A stretch of 5,156 bases of DNA, taken from contig DAPQ01000051.1 in assembly GCA_002502175.1 (NCBI GenBank), forward strand, positions 1 through 5,156, given 5' to 3'. Below are positions 1 through 5,156 of the stretch, piece after piece (within the stretch, counting starts at the first letter, position 1; each line of letters starts with the position of its first letter). The DNA is from Euryarchaeota archaeon UBA19. Lineage in GTDB: Archaea; Thermoplasmatota; Poseidoniia; Poseidoniales; Thalassarchaeaceae. The notes below the pieces were generated by a model. That model was given only the letters and a program-made list of their open reading frames with translations. It did no database searches and was not told where the DNA came from. A program made the position numbers and the translations under genes.

Positions 1-120
1 GGAACTCTTTGTTGGTCTGCAGATCAAGTTACAGTATGTGTCGATATGAGTAATGTGAAGAAGAAGATACCAGTTCCTAGCTGGATGAGAGAAGGCCTTT
101 CAAAAATGGCCTCAAACTAA
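1..120 (+). CDS. 3' end of a probable hotdog-fold (4HBT) acyl-CoA thioesterase, partial
   Basis: Reading frame 1 is open from the left edge to a TAA at 118-120 and encodes the last 39 residues of a protein that begins outside the window. The visible part has a hydrophobic beta strand (DQVTVCVDM), then a basic turn (KKK), then IPVPSW and a short helix. An ending of the form strand-VxVD-basic-piP-helix is typical of the last strand of small hotdog-fold acyl-CoA thioesterases of the YbgC/FadM/4HBT type, which hydrolyse the thioester bond of acyl-CoAs in the cytoplasm. The catalytic residues lie in the missing N-terminal part, so the family call is an inference from a short tail. The gene ends 5 bp from the stop codon of the convergent pentapeptide gene. 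Confidence 0.5.
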   Translation, partial: GTLCWSADQVTVCVDMSNVKKKIPVPSWMREGLSKMASN

Positions 121-125
121 TCCAT

Positions 126-527
126 TTAGGGTTTGGGCCACTTCTTTCCAAGTGCTGTACGCAAATCTTCATCCATAGTCGCATCCCACCAATTTGCGTC
201 TCTCCAGATAGCATAGCGCCCTCTTATTCCTCGTAGGTCGGCTTGGTCAAGACGACAGCGTTGGAAATTTGACAGATTCATTCGTGCCTTGACGAAACTC
301 GCCCCACGCATATCCGCATCATCAAACGCGGCCTTCATCAGATTTGCACGCTTGAAGGAGGCCTTCCGAAGATCAGCACCCGACAAATCGGCGCCTTCTA
401 AGTCCGCTCCATCAAAAACCGCCCTGCGAAGATTAGCCCCTGACAGGTCAATTCCACGAAGGTCTGCTCCAACATGAGAAGTGAAAGACCAATCCTTTGG
501 TCCTTCTTCGATATCTTCATCGCTCAC
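126..527 (-). CDS. Pentapeptide-repeat protein, small (133 aa)
   Basis: Residues 21-100 form sixteen uninterrupted five-residue repeats of the A(D/N)LxG type (ADLRG, ANLRR, ADLEG, ADLSG, ADLRK). Alanine dominates position i-2 and Leu, Phe or Met fills every central position i. Such repeats fold as a square right-handed beta-helix with four repeats per turn, so about four full coils are expected, plus a degenerate fifth coil at 101-120 rich in Trp (W108, W113, W114). The N-terminal 20 residues are acidic. There is no signal peptide or membrane segment, so it is probably cytosolic. Known relatives include the DNA-mimic gyrase protectors Qnr and MfpA, but this protein is shorter and lacks their loops; its function is unknown. 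The start is a GTG whose bases overlap the TGA of the upstream gene (GTGA), which implies translational coupling. It is the last gene of a two-gene operon. Confidence 0.9.
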   Translation of the reverse strand: MSDEDIEEGPKDWSFTSHVGADLRGIDLSGANLRRAVFDGADLEGADLSGADLRKASFKRANLMKAAFDDADMRGASFVKARMNLSNFQRCRLDQADLRGIRGRYAIWRDANWWDATMDEDLRTALGKKWPKP

Positions 528-1069
528 GACGATAGCCTCTCAAGGTAGTCTCTACCAGCGTCTGTAAGTATCACAAATCGATTCTTATCAGTGCCTGGTG
601 GAAAGGTTAGCAATGCCGGTCGCCCTCTAGATGCGGAATCTTCCAACATTCTGTTGATGTATAGCGAAACGTTCCACTTCTCCAATTCTTCATCTGTCCA
701 ACGGCCAGAATCCTCGATTAATTTCTTCACTTCTCGAGGAGGGGTATTATCCTCTTTCTCAACAGAACGAAGATAATGAATCGCTGCTAGAATAACATCT
801 CCGGTTCTGTATATGTTACAATTGTCAATCAGTCTTCTAAACGCAGAACCTCGTTCTGGTACTCCAGTTTCACTTAGGGACTGACGCGCAGCGTCAATCG
901 CATCTTGTCTGGCGGCTCGAATTTTGGATAGCGCAGAAGCCCATGTGTCCTGTTCCTTGAGTTTCAACCATGAATCATTCACTTCACGAGCCGATCCTGT
1001 AAGATCCACTTCCGTCGAACCGACTCTGATTATGATTCTTCCAATGTCGCCGTTATCTTCCTCAGACAT
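524..1069 (-). CDS. Unrecognised protein with probable C-terminal winged-helix domain
   Basis: I do not recognise this family with certainty. From the ATG at 1069 the protein is 181 aa. Residues 11-30 look like a beta-hairpin with a VGSTEVDLTGSAREV motif, followed by helical, polar segments to about 65. Residues 110-178 read like a winged helix-turn-helix: a helix (PREVKKLIED), a second helix ending in a recognition-like segment (NVSLYINRML), then a wing strand (RFVILTDAGRDYLE) of the form that ends many wHTH domains. A DNA-binding or regulatory role is an inference. In-frame TTG (1096) and GTG (1093) codons would add nine or eight residues, but the ATG is preferred because a TATA-like element 30-40 bp upstream would put transcription start just before it. 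Its TGA overlaps the GTG of the pentapeptide gene by 4 bp, so the two are probably made together. Confidence 0.75.
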   Translation of the reverse strand: MSEEDNGDIGRIIIRVGSTEVDLTGSAREVNDSWLKLKEQDTWASALSKIRAARQDAIDAARQSLSETGVPERGSAFRRLIDNCNIYRTGDVILAAIHYLRSVEKEDNTPPREVKKLIEDSGRWTDEELEKWNVSLYINRMLEDSASRGRPALLTFPPGTDKNRFVILTDAGRDYLERLSS

Positions 1070-1099
1070 ACTACCAACTCTTCGATTAATCACCAATTG

Positions 1100-1121
1100 A
1101 TAAAATAATCCTCAAAATAAT
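1100..1121 (-). promoter_or_regulatory. Duplicated TATA-like element upstream of the winged-helix/pentapeptide operon
   Basis: On the minus strand the octamer ATTATTTT occurs twice as a direct repeat (1114-1121 and 1102-1109) separated by GAGG, a 12 bp period. The proximal copy lies about 35 bp upstream of the ATG at 1069. An archaeal TATA box about 26 bp before the transcript start would therefore give a start near 1078 and a leader of only several bases. The distal copy could be a second TATA box or part of an operator. This is the most AT-rich patch of the 139 bp divergent region; no comparable TATA element is visible for the plus-strand gene at 1209. Confidence 0.4.
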
Positions 1122-1208
1122 ATCAGAAACATAAGCCCATATTGTTGCCTCATTCTACATCACTTACAACCGTTTGATTCAAGACTCTTCGACATCAGCC
1201 GGTGTTCG

Positions 1209-1979
1209 ATGGCTACACACGACAACTCGGGTTACCCTTTGGTTCTGCACTCTTCTGCAGATCCAACAACCCTTGGTGGCACGGCAATTTGCGGCTTTTC
1301 CACAGTCGGTTCGGTTGGAGTGATTGCGATGTCTCACATCATTCAGACACTAGATCTCGACCCTATGGGGACAGTCTTGCATCCGGAGTTCCCAGCAATC
1401 GCTCTAATTCATGAATCAGTGCCAAAACATCCAGTGCGAGTCTATCAGGGAGAAGGTCTGGGAATATTCATTGCAGAAATCCAATTTCCTCCTCAAAACG
1501 ATGTCCACTTTGGCGAGACCGTACTAGAGTGGTTCACAAAGGGAGGTTTTGACAGATTGATTGTAATTGACGGGGTCGTCAGTAACGAGCTGGGGATCAA
1601 GGAAGAAAGTGACCTTTGGGGTGTTTCCTCAACCGCAATAGGGCGAGATGCCCTCGATAACTCAAACATTCAGCGTATCCAACAAGGAATCGTTTCTGGA
1701 ATCTCAGGCTACCTAATTGCTGAAGGTGAGCGCAGAGGCCTAGATGTCACCGCGCTTCTAGCAGAATGCAATCCAATGTACCCAGATGCGCGAGCCGCAT
1801 TATTAGCAATCGAGGGTGTTTGCGACTTGATAGACATGGAAATACCAGTCAAAGGACTTCTTGAAGACGCTCGCGCTATAGAAGAAAGAGTCCGTGAAGC
1901 ATTTGAGCGAGCGCAAGCAAACGCTCTACCAGCCCCCGAAGACCAAGACGATGACGATGAAGTCAGAATGGTTTATTGA
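1209..1979 (+). CDS. PAC2-family proteasome assembly chaperone (PbaB-like)
   Basis: The 256-residue protein has the PAC2 layout. An N-terminal strand-turn-helix (GGTAICGFSTVGSVGV, 23-38) is followed by the PxRVYQGEGLGIFIAEIQFP region (75-94), a strand ending in VIDGV (119-123), and GVSSTAIGRDAL (138-149). A helix with GIVSGISGYLIAEGERRG (160-177), the conserved LLAE and YPDARAALLAIE block (183-202) and a final amphipathic helix (216-235) complete it. Archaeal PAC2 proteins (PbaA/PbaB) bind the 20S proteasome or its precursors and, in PbaB, act through a C-terminal HbYX motif that docks in pockets of the alpha ring. Here an acidic linker (EDQDDDDE) leads to a C-terminal RMVY, a near-match with Tyr last rather than second to last. 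The start is the first ATG with no clear Shine-Dalgarno, so a short or absent leader is likely. It is divergent from the winged-helix operon and converges on nfuA with a 6 bp gap. Confidence 0.9.
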   Translation: MATHDNSGYPLVLHSSADPTTLGGTAICGFSTVGSVGVIAMSHIIQTLDLDPMGTVLHPEFPAIALIHESVPKHPVRVYQGEGLGIFIAEIQFPPQNDVHFGETVLEWFTKGGFDRLIVIDGVVSNELGIKEESDLWGVSSTAIGRDALDNSNIQRIQQGIVSGISGYLIAEGERRGLDVTALLAECNPMYPDARAALLAIEGVCDLIDMEIPVKGLLEDARAIEERVREAFERAQANALPAPEDQDDDDEVRMVY

Positions 1980-1985
1980 TTACAT

Positions 1986-2546
1986 TCAGTAAAACGGATT
2001 TGTACCCGCTGCGTGATCTGTTGAATCGATGACTTCGACAATCTCTGGAACCTTTTCCTTAATCATCACCTCAACGCCTTGCTTGAGTGTGACATCAGCC
2101 ATTCCACATCCCTGACAGCCTCCGCCAAAGGCGATTATTGCCTTGTTTTCGTCAACTCCGACTAGTTCGACAACACCTCCGTGGCTGGCAACTGCTGGAT
2201 TGACTTCGTTGTTGATGATTTCAGCAACTTTCTGAGATAATTCATCCACCCACATTGGATTTGGATTTTCGAAAGAGAATCCACCACCCATCAAGGTCTC
2301 TTTGAAATCGAGGGTTGAACCATCTAGATACTGAACACTGCGAGCAGCAATTCGAACTGTTACTCCATCAACCTCGTTGATGTAGTCATCTTCTGAGCCT
2401 CCGTCAGCAGCAACGAATTGCAAATCATACTGGAAACCTTTCGGCCCCCTACCAACGATTTCAACGCGCAATGACAATTCTCCTTGGTCAGCCTGCTCCG
2501 CGAATGAATCGAGCATTTCACGAGCCTTTGGCGTAATGGCTAGCAT
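1986..2546 (-). CDS. nfuA: NfuA-type Fe-S carrier protein: degenerate A-type domain plus NifU C-terminal domain
   Basis: From the ATG at 2546 the protein is 186 aa, close to E. coli NfuA (191 aa). Residues 1-98 match the A-type (IscA/HesB) fold, starting MLAITPKAREML, but all three cluster-binding cysteines are gone: the usual GGCSGFQY appears as RGPKGFQY and the C-terminal CGCGxSF as GGGFSF, followed by ENPNP. Residues 100-175 are a NifU C-terminal domain with the CxxC (C144, C147 in GGGCQGCG) that binds a 4Fe-4S cluster at a homodimer interface. The end (DHAAGTNPFY) is typical of NfuA. These are the only two cysteines. The expected role is to carry 4Fe-4S clusters to target enzymes. An in-frame TTG at 2582 would add 12 residues, but family alignment favours the ATG. 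An AT-rich GTTTGTTTAG on the minus strand at 2601-2610 could be a weak TATA box. It is divergent from moaA. Confidence 0.93.
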   Translation of the reverse strand: MLAITPKAREMLDSFAEQADQGELSLRVEIVGRGPKGFQYDLQFVAADGGSEDDYINEVDGVTVRIAARSVQYLDGSTLDFKETLMGGGFSFENPNPMWVDELSQKVAEIINNEVNPAVASHGGVVELVGVDENKAIIAFGGGCQGCGMADVTLKQGVEVMIKEKVPEIVEVIDSTDHAAGTNPFY

Positions 2547-2691
2547 GTCCTTCGACCCTTTCAGACGGCCACCCGTCTTCAACCTGCGGGCGAGACGGTG
2601 CTAAACAAACCGAAACTGAAGTAGAAATCAACTCACAAAGTCTCCTAACTGCATCAGCAAGCCTTTGAGACATTAGGTCTGAGCATAACTC

Positions 2692-3699
2692 ATGGCGCAG
2701 GAGGAGGTCACCGACCGACTAGGTAGGCAACTGCGTGACCTGCGAATATCGGTAACCGACAGGTGCAACTTTCGGTGCCCATACTGTATGCCTCGAGAAA
2801 GATTTGGCGAGGATCATACTTTCCTTCCTAGGCGGGCATTTCTTTCGTTTGAGGAAATTGAAAAGGTAGTCAGGGCTTGTATTCCTCTAGGCTTGGATAA
2901 AGTCCGGTTAACCGGTGGAGAACCATTGTTAAGGCCCGACCTATCTGACTTAGTAAGCCGCTTATCTGACCTTGGAATCGATATTGCCCTGACTACCAAT
3001 GGTTCACTTCTTCGACGAAATGCCGAGGCTCTCGCTGAGGCTGGATTGAAACGAGTAACAATCAGCCTAGACGCAATTGACGAAGAAGTACATCAGAAGA
3101 TGAGTGATTCTTCAGTGACCGTATCTCAGATACTAGATGGAATAGAAGCCGCACGGGAAGTGGGCTTATCTCCAATCAAAGTGAATTGTGTAATCAGGAG
3201 AGGTGTAAATGAGGAACAAGCGACAAAATTGGTTAATCATTTCAAAGACACAGGAGTAATTGTACGCTTCATAGAATTCATGGACGTCGGTCGTACGAAT
3301 GGTTGGACGCTAGGGGAAGTAATCCCCAGTAGAGACCTCCTAAATCATCTGCAAAAGCAGTTTGATTTGGTCCCACTTGAATCCGAACGGTCCTCTGATG
3401 TAGCAGTACGCTGGGGGCACTCAGATGGTTCGGGAGAAATCGGTTTGATTTCATCCGTCAGCGAACCATTCTGTGGGGATTGTGTTCGGGCTAGAATTTC
3501 TGCTGACGGCCGACTGTTTACCTGCCTATTTGCATCTGGAGGTCACGATCTAAGAGCACTAATTCACGATACAAATGGTGGCGATCTCACCGCAGCGATT
3601 GCTGCGATATGGCAACGCCGTGCTGACCGATATTCTGAGTTGCGTTCAGAGGAAACCTCAGCGTTGCCAAGAATCGAAATGTCATACATTGGAGGATGA
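2692..3699 (+). CDS. moaA: GTP 3',8-cyclase MoaA (molybdenum cofactor biosynthesis)
   Basis: MoaA is a radical SAM enzyme that, using GTP, makes 3',8-cyclo-7,8-dihydro-GTP, the first step of molybdopterin synthesis. The 335-residue protein is complete. The radical-SAM CxxxCxxC is C25/C29/C32 (TDRCNFRCPYCMP) and the SAM-binding GGEP is at 75-78. Further conserved parts are TTNGSLL (101-107) and SLDAID (125-130). The second, GTP-binding 4Fe-4S cluster has ligands C261, C264 and C278 (FCGDCVRARISADG then FTCLF), with arginines at 266 and 268 in the expected place. The protein ends in the conserved double glycine (MSYIGG), which in MoaA reaches into the active site. The YCMPRERFG and FLPRRAFLSFEEI segments resemble bacterial MoaA. 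No other moa or moe gene is present in the window. The ATG has no evident Shine-Dalgarno. Its last 18 bp overlap trm1 tail-to-tail. Confidence 0.96.
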   Translation: MAQEEVTDRLGRQLRDLRISVTDRCNFRCPYCMPRERFGEDHTFLPRRAFLSFEEIEKVVRACIPLGLDKVRLTGGEPLLRPDLSDLVSRLSDLGIDIALTTNGSLLRRNAEALAEAGLKRVTISLDAIDEEVHQKMSDSSVTVSQILDGIEAAREVGLSPIKVNCVIRRGVNEEQATKLVNHFKDTGVIVRFIEFMDVGRTNGWTLGEVIPSRDLLNHLQKQFDLVPLESERSSDVAVRWGHSDGSGEIGLISSVSEPFCGDCVRARISADGRLFTCLFASGGHDLRALIHDTNGGDLTAAIAAIWQRRADRYSELRSEETSALPRIEMSYIGG

Positions 3700-5016
3700 A
3701 ATTTTTTTCAATGCAGCGACGATATCGCCCCAACAAGCATCTGTTCTAATCGAAGGCTCCGCATAATGGGAAACCGCCGCACTGTGACCCTGTTCTTGTA
3801 ACAATTCTACCATTCTTCTAGGGCTAGGTGGTGATCCCTTTTCTTGCCAACTCGCCAACTCATCAACTGCAATCAAATGATGTCCAGATATCGAGGTTGC
3901 TTCTTCCGCGATATGTCGAATTGCTCGTAGAAGCCTTCGATTTTCCGCCTCAACATCCTTCTCAGACCAACCCGCTAAATCAGCCTCATCAAAAGTTGGA
4001 GCACACATTTGTAGGGCTCTTTCTTCTGTCATAGATGCCATAGTTTCAGCATCACCCATTGGGCCAATCCACATTGGACCCGATACCCTCGAATCCAGTC
4101 TGGAGACGGGGTGTGAAAGCGGAAGGAAACAACGAATCGGCAACTCACTAGAATCTTCTGGCGGCAAGAATCCAGCTGAAATAGACGCCTCAACTTCATC
4201 CTTTGTAGGAGAGAAAATCCGCCAACCCAACGACTCCTCCACATCATTCGCTCCTTGCATTACTTTTCTCACTCGAACTGAGACTCGAAGATGATGCGAA
4301 TCCCAGATTGAAAGTAGAGGTTCGATACTCCGGTCATGGCGCGCCGCGGCTCTTGCAACAGTCGCCATAAGAACCCTAAGACCAGAATCATGCTTGAGTT
4401 TGTCAAGACGTACTCTGGCACCATATCTTCTCATCAGGGGATTCTTTGAAGAGCCGCTCAGTGCAGCGGTATCGGTAGCACTGACTTCCAATACTCCGCG
4501 TCTAGCAAGAGCTTGGATTGCGGTATCTAAGAAAGCAACTGGAGAGCCAAATGGATCGATGTCAATCCAATGCCATCCTTGAGATAAGACACTTGTGCGT
4601 AGATCCCCTAGGAGAGGAATCAACTCTCCATTTACAGATGAAAATTCAGACTCGGTAGCCATAGCCCAATCCAATGCATTTTGATCCATGTCGCCGATGG
4701 TTGCGATAAGACGGGATGATACTTCATCGGGTAATTCGTTCAACCATCTTCTTGCTCTCAAACCAGAAGCGCTCAATCCATCAAGAGCCCGAACTTCGGA
4801 ATCCCCTAGCATTCCAGATTCAATCGCATATGCCATCAAGAGTACGCTACGAGTTCTAGATCCCGCCATCGCCGGATTGTGAAAAACGAAGCCTACACTT
4901 TTCGAACTAGGGCCCTTTTTGTTCGAATCGGGTAGTTCGGTGACCCTTGTTAGGGTTCTCCCCTCCCTGTGAATAAGGCCCGGCCACCCAGGTGGTAGAT
5001 TCACTTCCACGACCAT
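3682..5016 (-). CDS. trm1: tRNA (guanine(26)-N2)-dimethyltransferase Trm1
   Basis: Trm1 adds one or two methyl groups from SAM to N2 of guanine 26, at the D-arm/anticodon-arm junction of tRNA, in archaea and eukaryotes. The 444-residue protein shows the family landmarks: an N-terminal REG (17-19); FHNPAM (45-50, family FYNPxM); the SAM-binding motif ALDGLSASGLRARR (77-90); the acidic GDMDQNA (108-114); catalytic-loop DIDPFGSPVAFLDTAI (152-167); SATDTAAL (179-186); RYGARV (197-202); GPMWIGPMGD (313-322); and a C-terminal winged segment with SHYAEPSIRTD (416-426). It is longer than many archaeal homologues (about 380 aa). Two departures stand out: the family NRD after NPxM is SRT (53-55), and the zinc-ribbon cysteine pairs usual before GPxWxG in many homologues are missing, with only C296, C338 and C428 present. 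It overlaps moaA by 18 bp and lies 45 bp downstream of another minus-strand gene. Confidence 0.93.
   Translation of the reverse strand: MVVEVNLPPGWPGLIHREGRTLTRVTELPDSNKKGPSSKSVGFVFHNPAMAGSRTRSVLLMAYAIESGMLGDSEVRALDGLSASGLRARRWLNELPDEVSSRLIATIGDMDQNALDWAMATESEFSSVNGELIPLLGDLRTSVLSQGWHWIDIDPFGSPVAFLDTAIQALARRGVLEVSATDTAALSGSSKNPLMRRYGARVRLDKLKHDSGLRVLMATVARAAARHDRSIEPLLSIWDSHHLRVSVRVRKVMQGANDVEESLGWRIFSPTKDEVEASISAGFLPPEDSSELPIRCFLPLSHPVSRLDSRVSGPMWIGPMGDAETMASMTEERALQMCAPTFDEADLAGWSEKDVEAENRRLLRAIRHIAEEATSISGHHLIAVDELASWQEKGSPPSPRRMVELLQEQGHSAAVSHYAEPSIRTDACWGDIVAALKKISSSNV
3702..3708 (+). terminator. Oligo-T tract just after moaA, possible archaeal terminator
   Basis: Seven consecutive T residues start two bases after the moaA TGA (3697-3699), without a preceding stem-loop. 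Archaeal RNA polymerase can terminate at short U-rich tracts alone, so this is a reasonable 3' end for the moaA transcript. The tract lies inside the last codons of trm1 on the other strand, where it is read as Lys-Lys-Ile, so it could equally be a by-product of coding sequence. Confidence 0.35.
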
Positions 5017-5061
5017 GCGAAGCCACTCTCACACATTGGTTTGACTACTCTGAGGTGTGAA

Positions 5062-5156
5062 TCAGTAGTGCTCGAATACAATTTCAGAATCAGCGTGAGT
5101 TACGCGGTGACCATCATCGGTAACAACTCCAACTATTCTTGTACCCGACAGCCTCT
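5062..5156 (-). CDS. 3' end of an unrecognised gene, partial
   Basis: On the minus strand a frame is open from the right edge of the window to a TGA at 5062-5064 and gives the last 30 residues of a protein. They read as alternating strands and turns (SGTRIVGVVTDDG, then HRVTHADSEIVFEHY), with no stop, no cysteine and a hydrophilic/hydrophobic pattern expected of a small beta-rich domain. The fragment is too short to assign to a family. It lies 45 bp upstream of the trm1 start on the same strand, so the two may be cotranscribed. The opposite strand is also open here from a GTG at 5068, reading out of the window, but its Ser/Asn-rich product looks less natural. I prefer the minus-strand reading with modest confidence. 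Confidence 0.5.
   Translation of the reverse strand, partial: RLSGTRIVGVVTDDGHRVTHADSEIVFEHY

Noticed and set aside
93..112. Inverted repeat AGGCC...GGCCT near the end of the first gene, as a possible terminator
   Set aside because: The stem is only 5 bp with a 10-base loop, it lies inside coding sequence, and it is not followed by a T-run on either strand.
289..477. Plus-strand open frame giving a Lys/Ser/Ala/Pro-rich repetitive peptide
   Set aside because: It is the antisense of the pentapeptide repeats; its periodicity is simply that of the 15-base repeat unit on the real coding strand.
1202..1414. Plus-strand open frame overlapping the start of the PAC2 gene
   Set aside because: It lies in a different frame within a gene with strong family motifs, and its product (rich in Arg, Ser, His, Trp) resembles no domain.
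2814..2999. Minus-strand open frame within moaA
   Set aside because: It lies across the conserved radical-SAM region of moaA and is a shadow of that gene.
3828..4034. Plus-strand open frame antisense to the C-terminal part of trm1
   Set aside because: It has no recognisable domain or start signal and is fully covered by the intact trm1 gene. The same applies to the plus-strand frames at 4394-4582 and 4688-4882.
4029..4247. Alternative minus-strand frame inside trm1, considered as a sign of a frameshift in the poorly conserved middle of Trm1
   Set aside because: The trm1 frame continues without a stop and regains the GPMWIG landmark in the same frame, so no frameshift is needed; the other frame has no recognisable motif.
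1..5156. CRISPR arrays, tRNA/rRNA genes, insertion sequences, defence systems
   Set aside because: I saw no spaced palindromic repeats, cloverleaf-like segments, terminal inverted repeats or transposase motifs. Nearly all bases are accounted for by the listed genes and two short divergent promoter regions.

Overview
This window looks like a densely packed piece of an archaeal chromosome. The best markers are a PAC2-family proteasome-assembly chaperone with an acidic C-terminal tail and an archaeal/eukaryal-type Trm1 tRNA dimethyltransferase. They sit beside bacterial-flavoured genes (a full-length NfuA-type Fe-S carrier and a MoaA with bacterial/actinobacterial-like motifs). Intermediate GC, very short intergenic gaps, few Shine-Dalgarno sequences and a mix of archaeal and bacterial genes would suit a planktonic euryarchaeote such as Marine Group II (Poseidoniales). 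That placement is inference, made without any database search.

Layout, left to right: (1) positions 1-120, the 3' end of a plus-strand gene, probably a hotdog-fold acyl-CoA thioesterase; (2) 126-1069, a translationally coupled minus-strand pair, in which an unrecognised protein with a probable winged-helix C-terminus is followed by a small pentapeptide-repeat protein; (3) 1070-1208, a divergent promoter region with a duplicated TATA-like element; (4) 1209-1979, the PAC2 chaperone on plus; (5) 1986-2546, nfuA on minus; (6) 2692-3699, moaA on plus; (7) 3682-5016, trm1 on minus, overlapping the 3' end of moaA by 18 bp; (8) 5062-5156, the 3' end of an unrecognised minus-strand gene 45 bp upstream of trm1.

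Transcription units alternate strand all along the window, giving three tail-to-tail junctions with almost no space (5 bp, 6 bp and an 18 bp overlap) and two head-to-head promoter regions (about 140-145 bp each). Functionally this is mostly housekeeping: Fe-S cluster delivery (NfuA) next to a radical-SAM enzyme with two Fe-S clusters (MoaA), tRNA modification (Trm1) and proteasome assembly (PAC2). I see no RNA genes, CRISPR array, insertion sequence or defence locus. The least explained part is the two-gene winged-helix/pentapeptide module at 126-1069.
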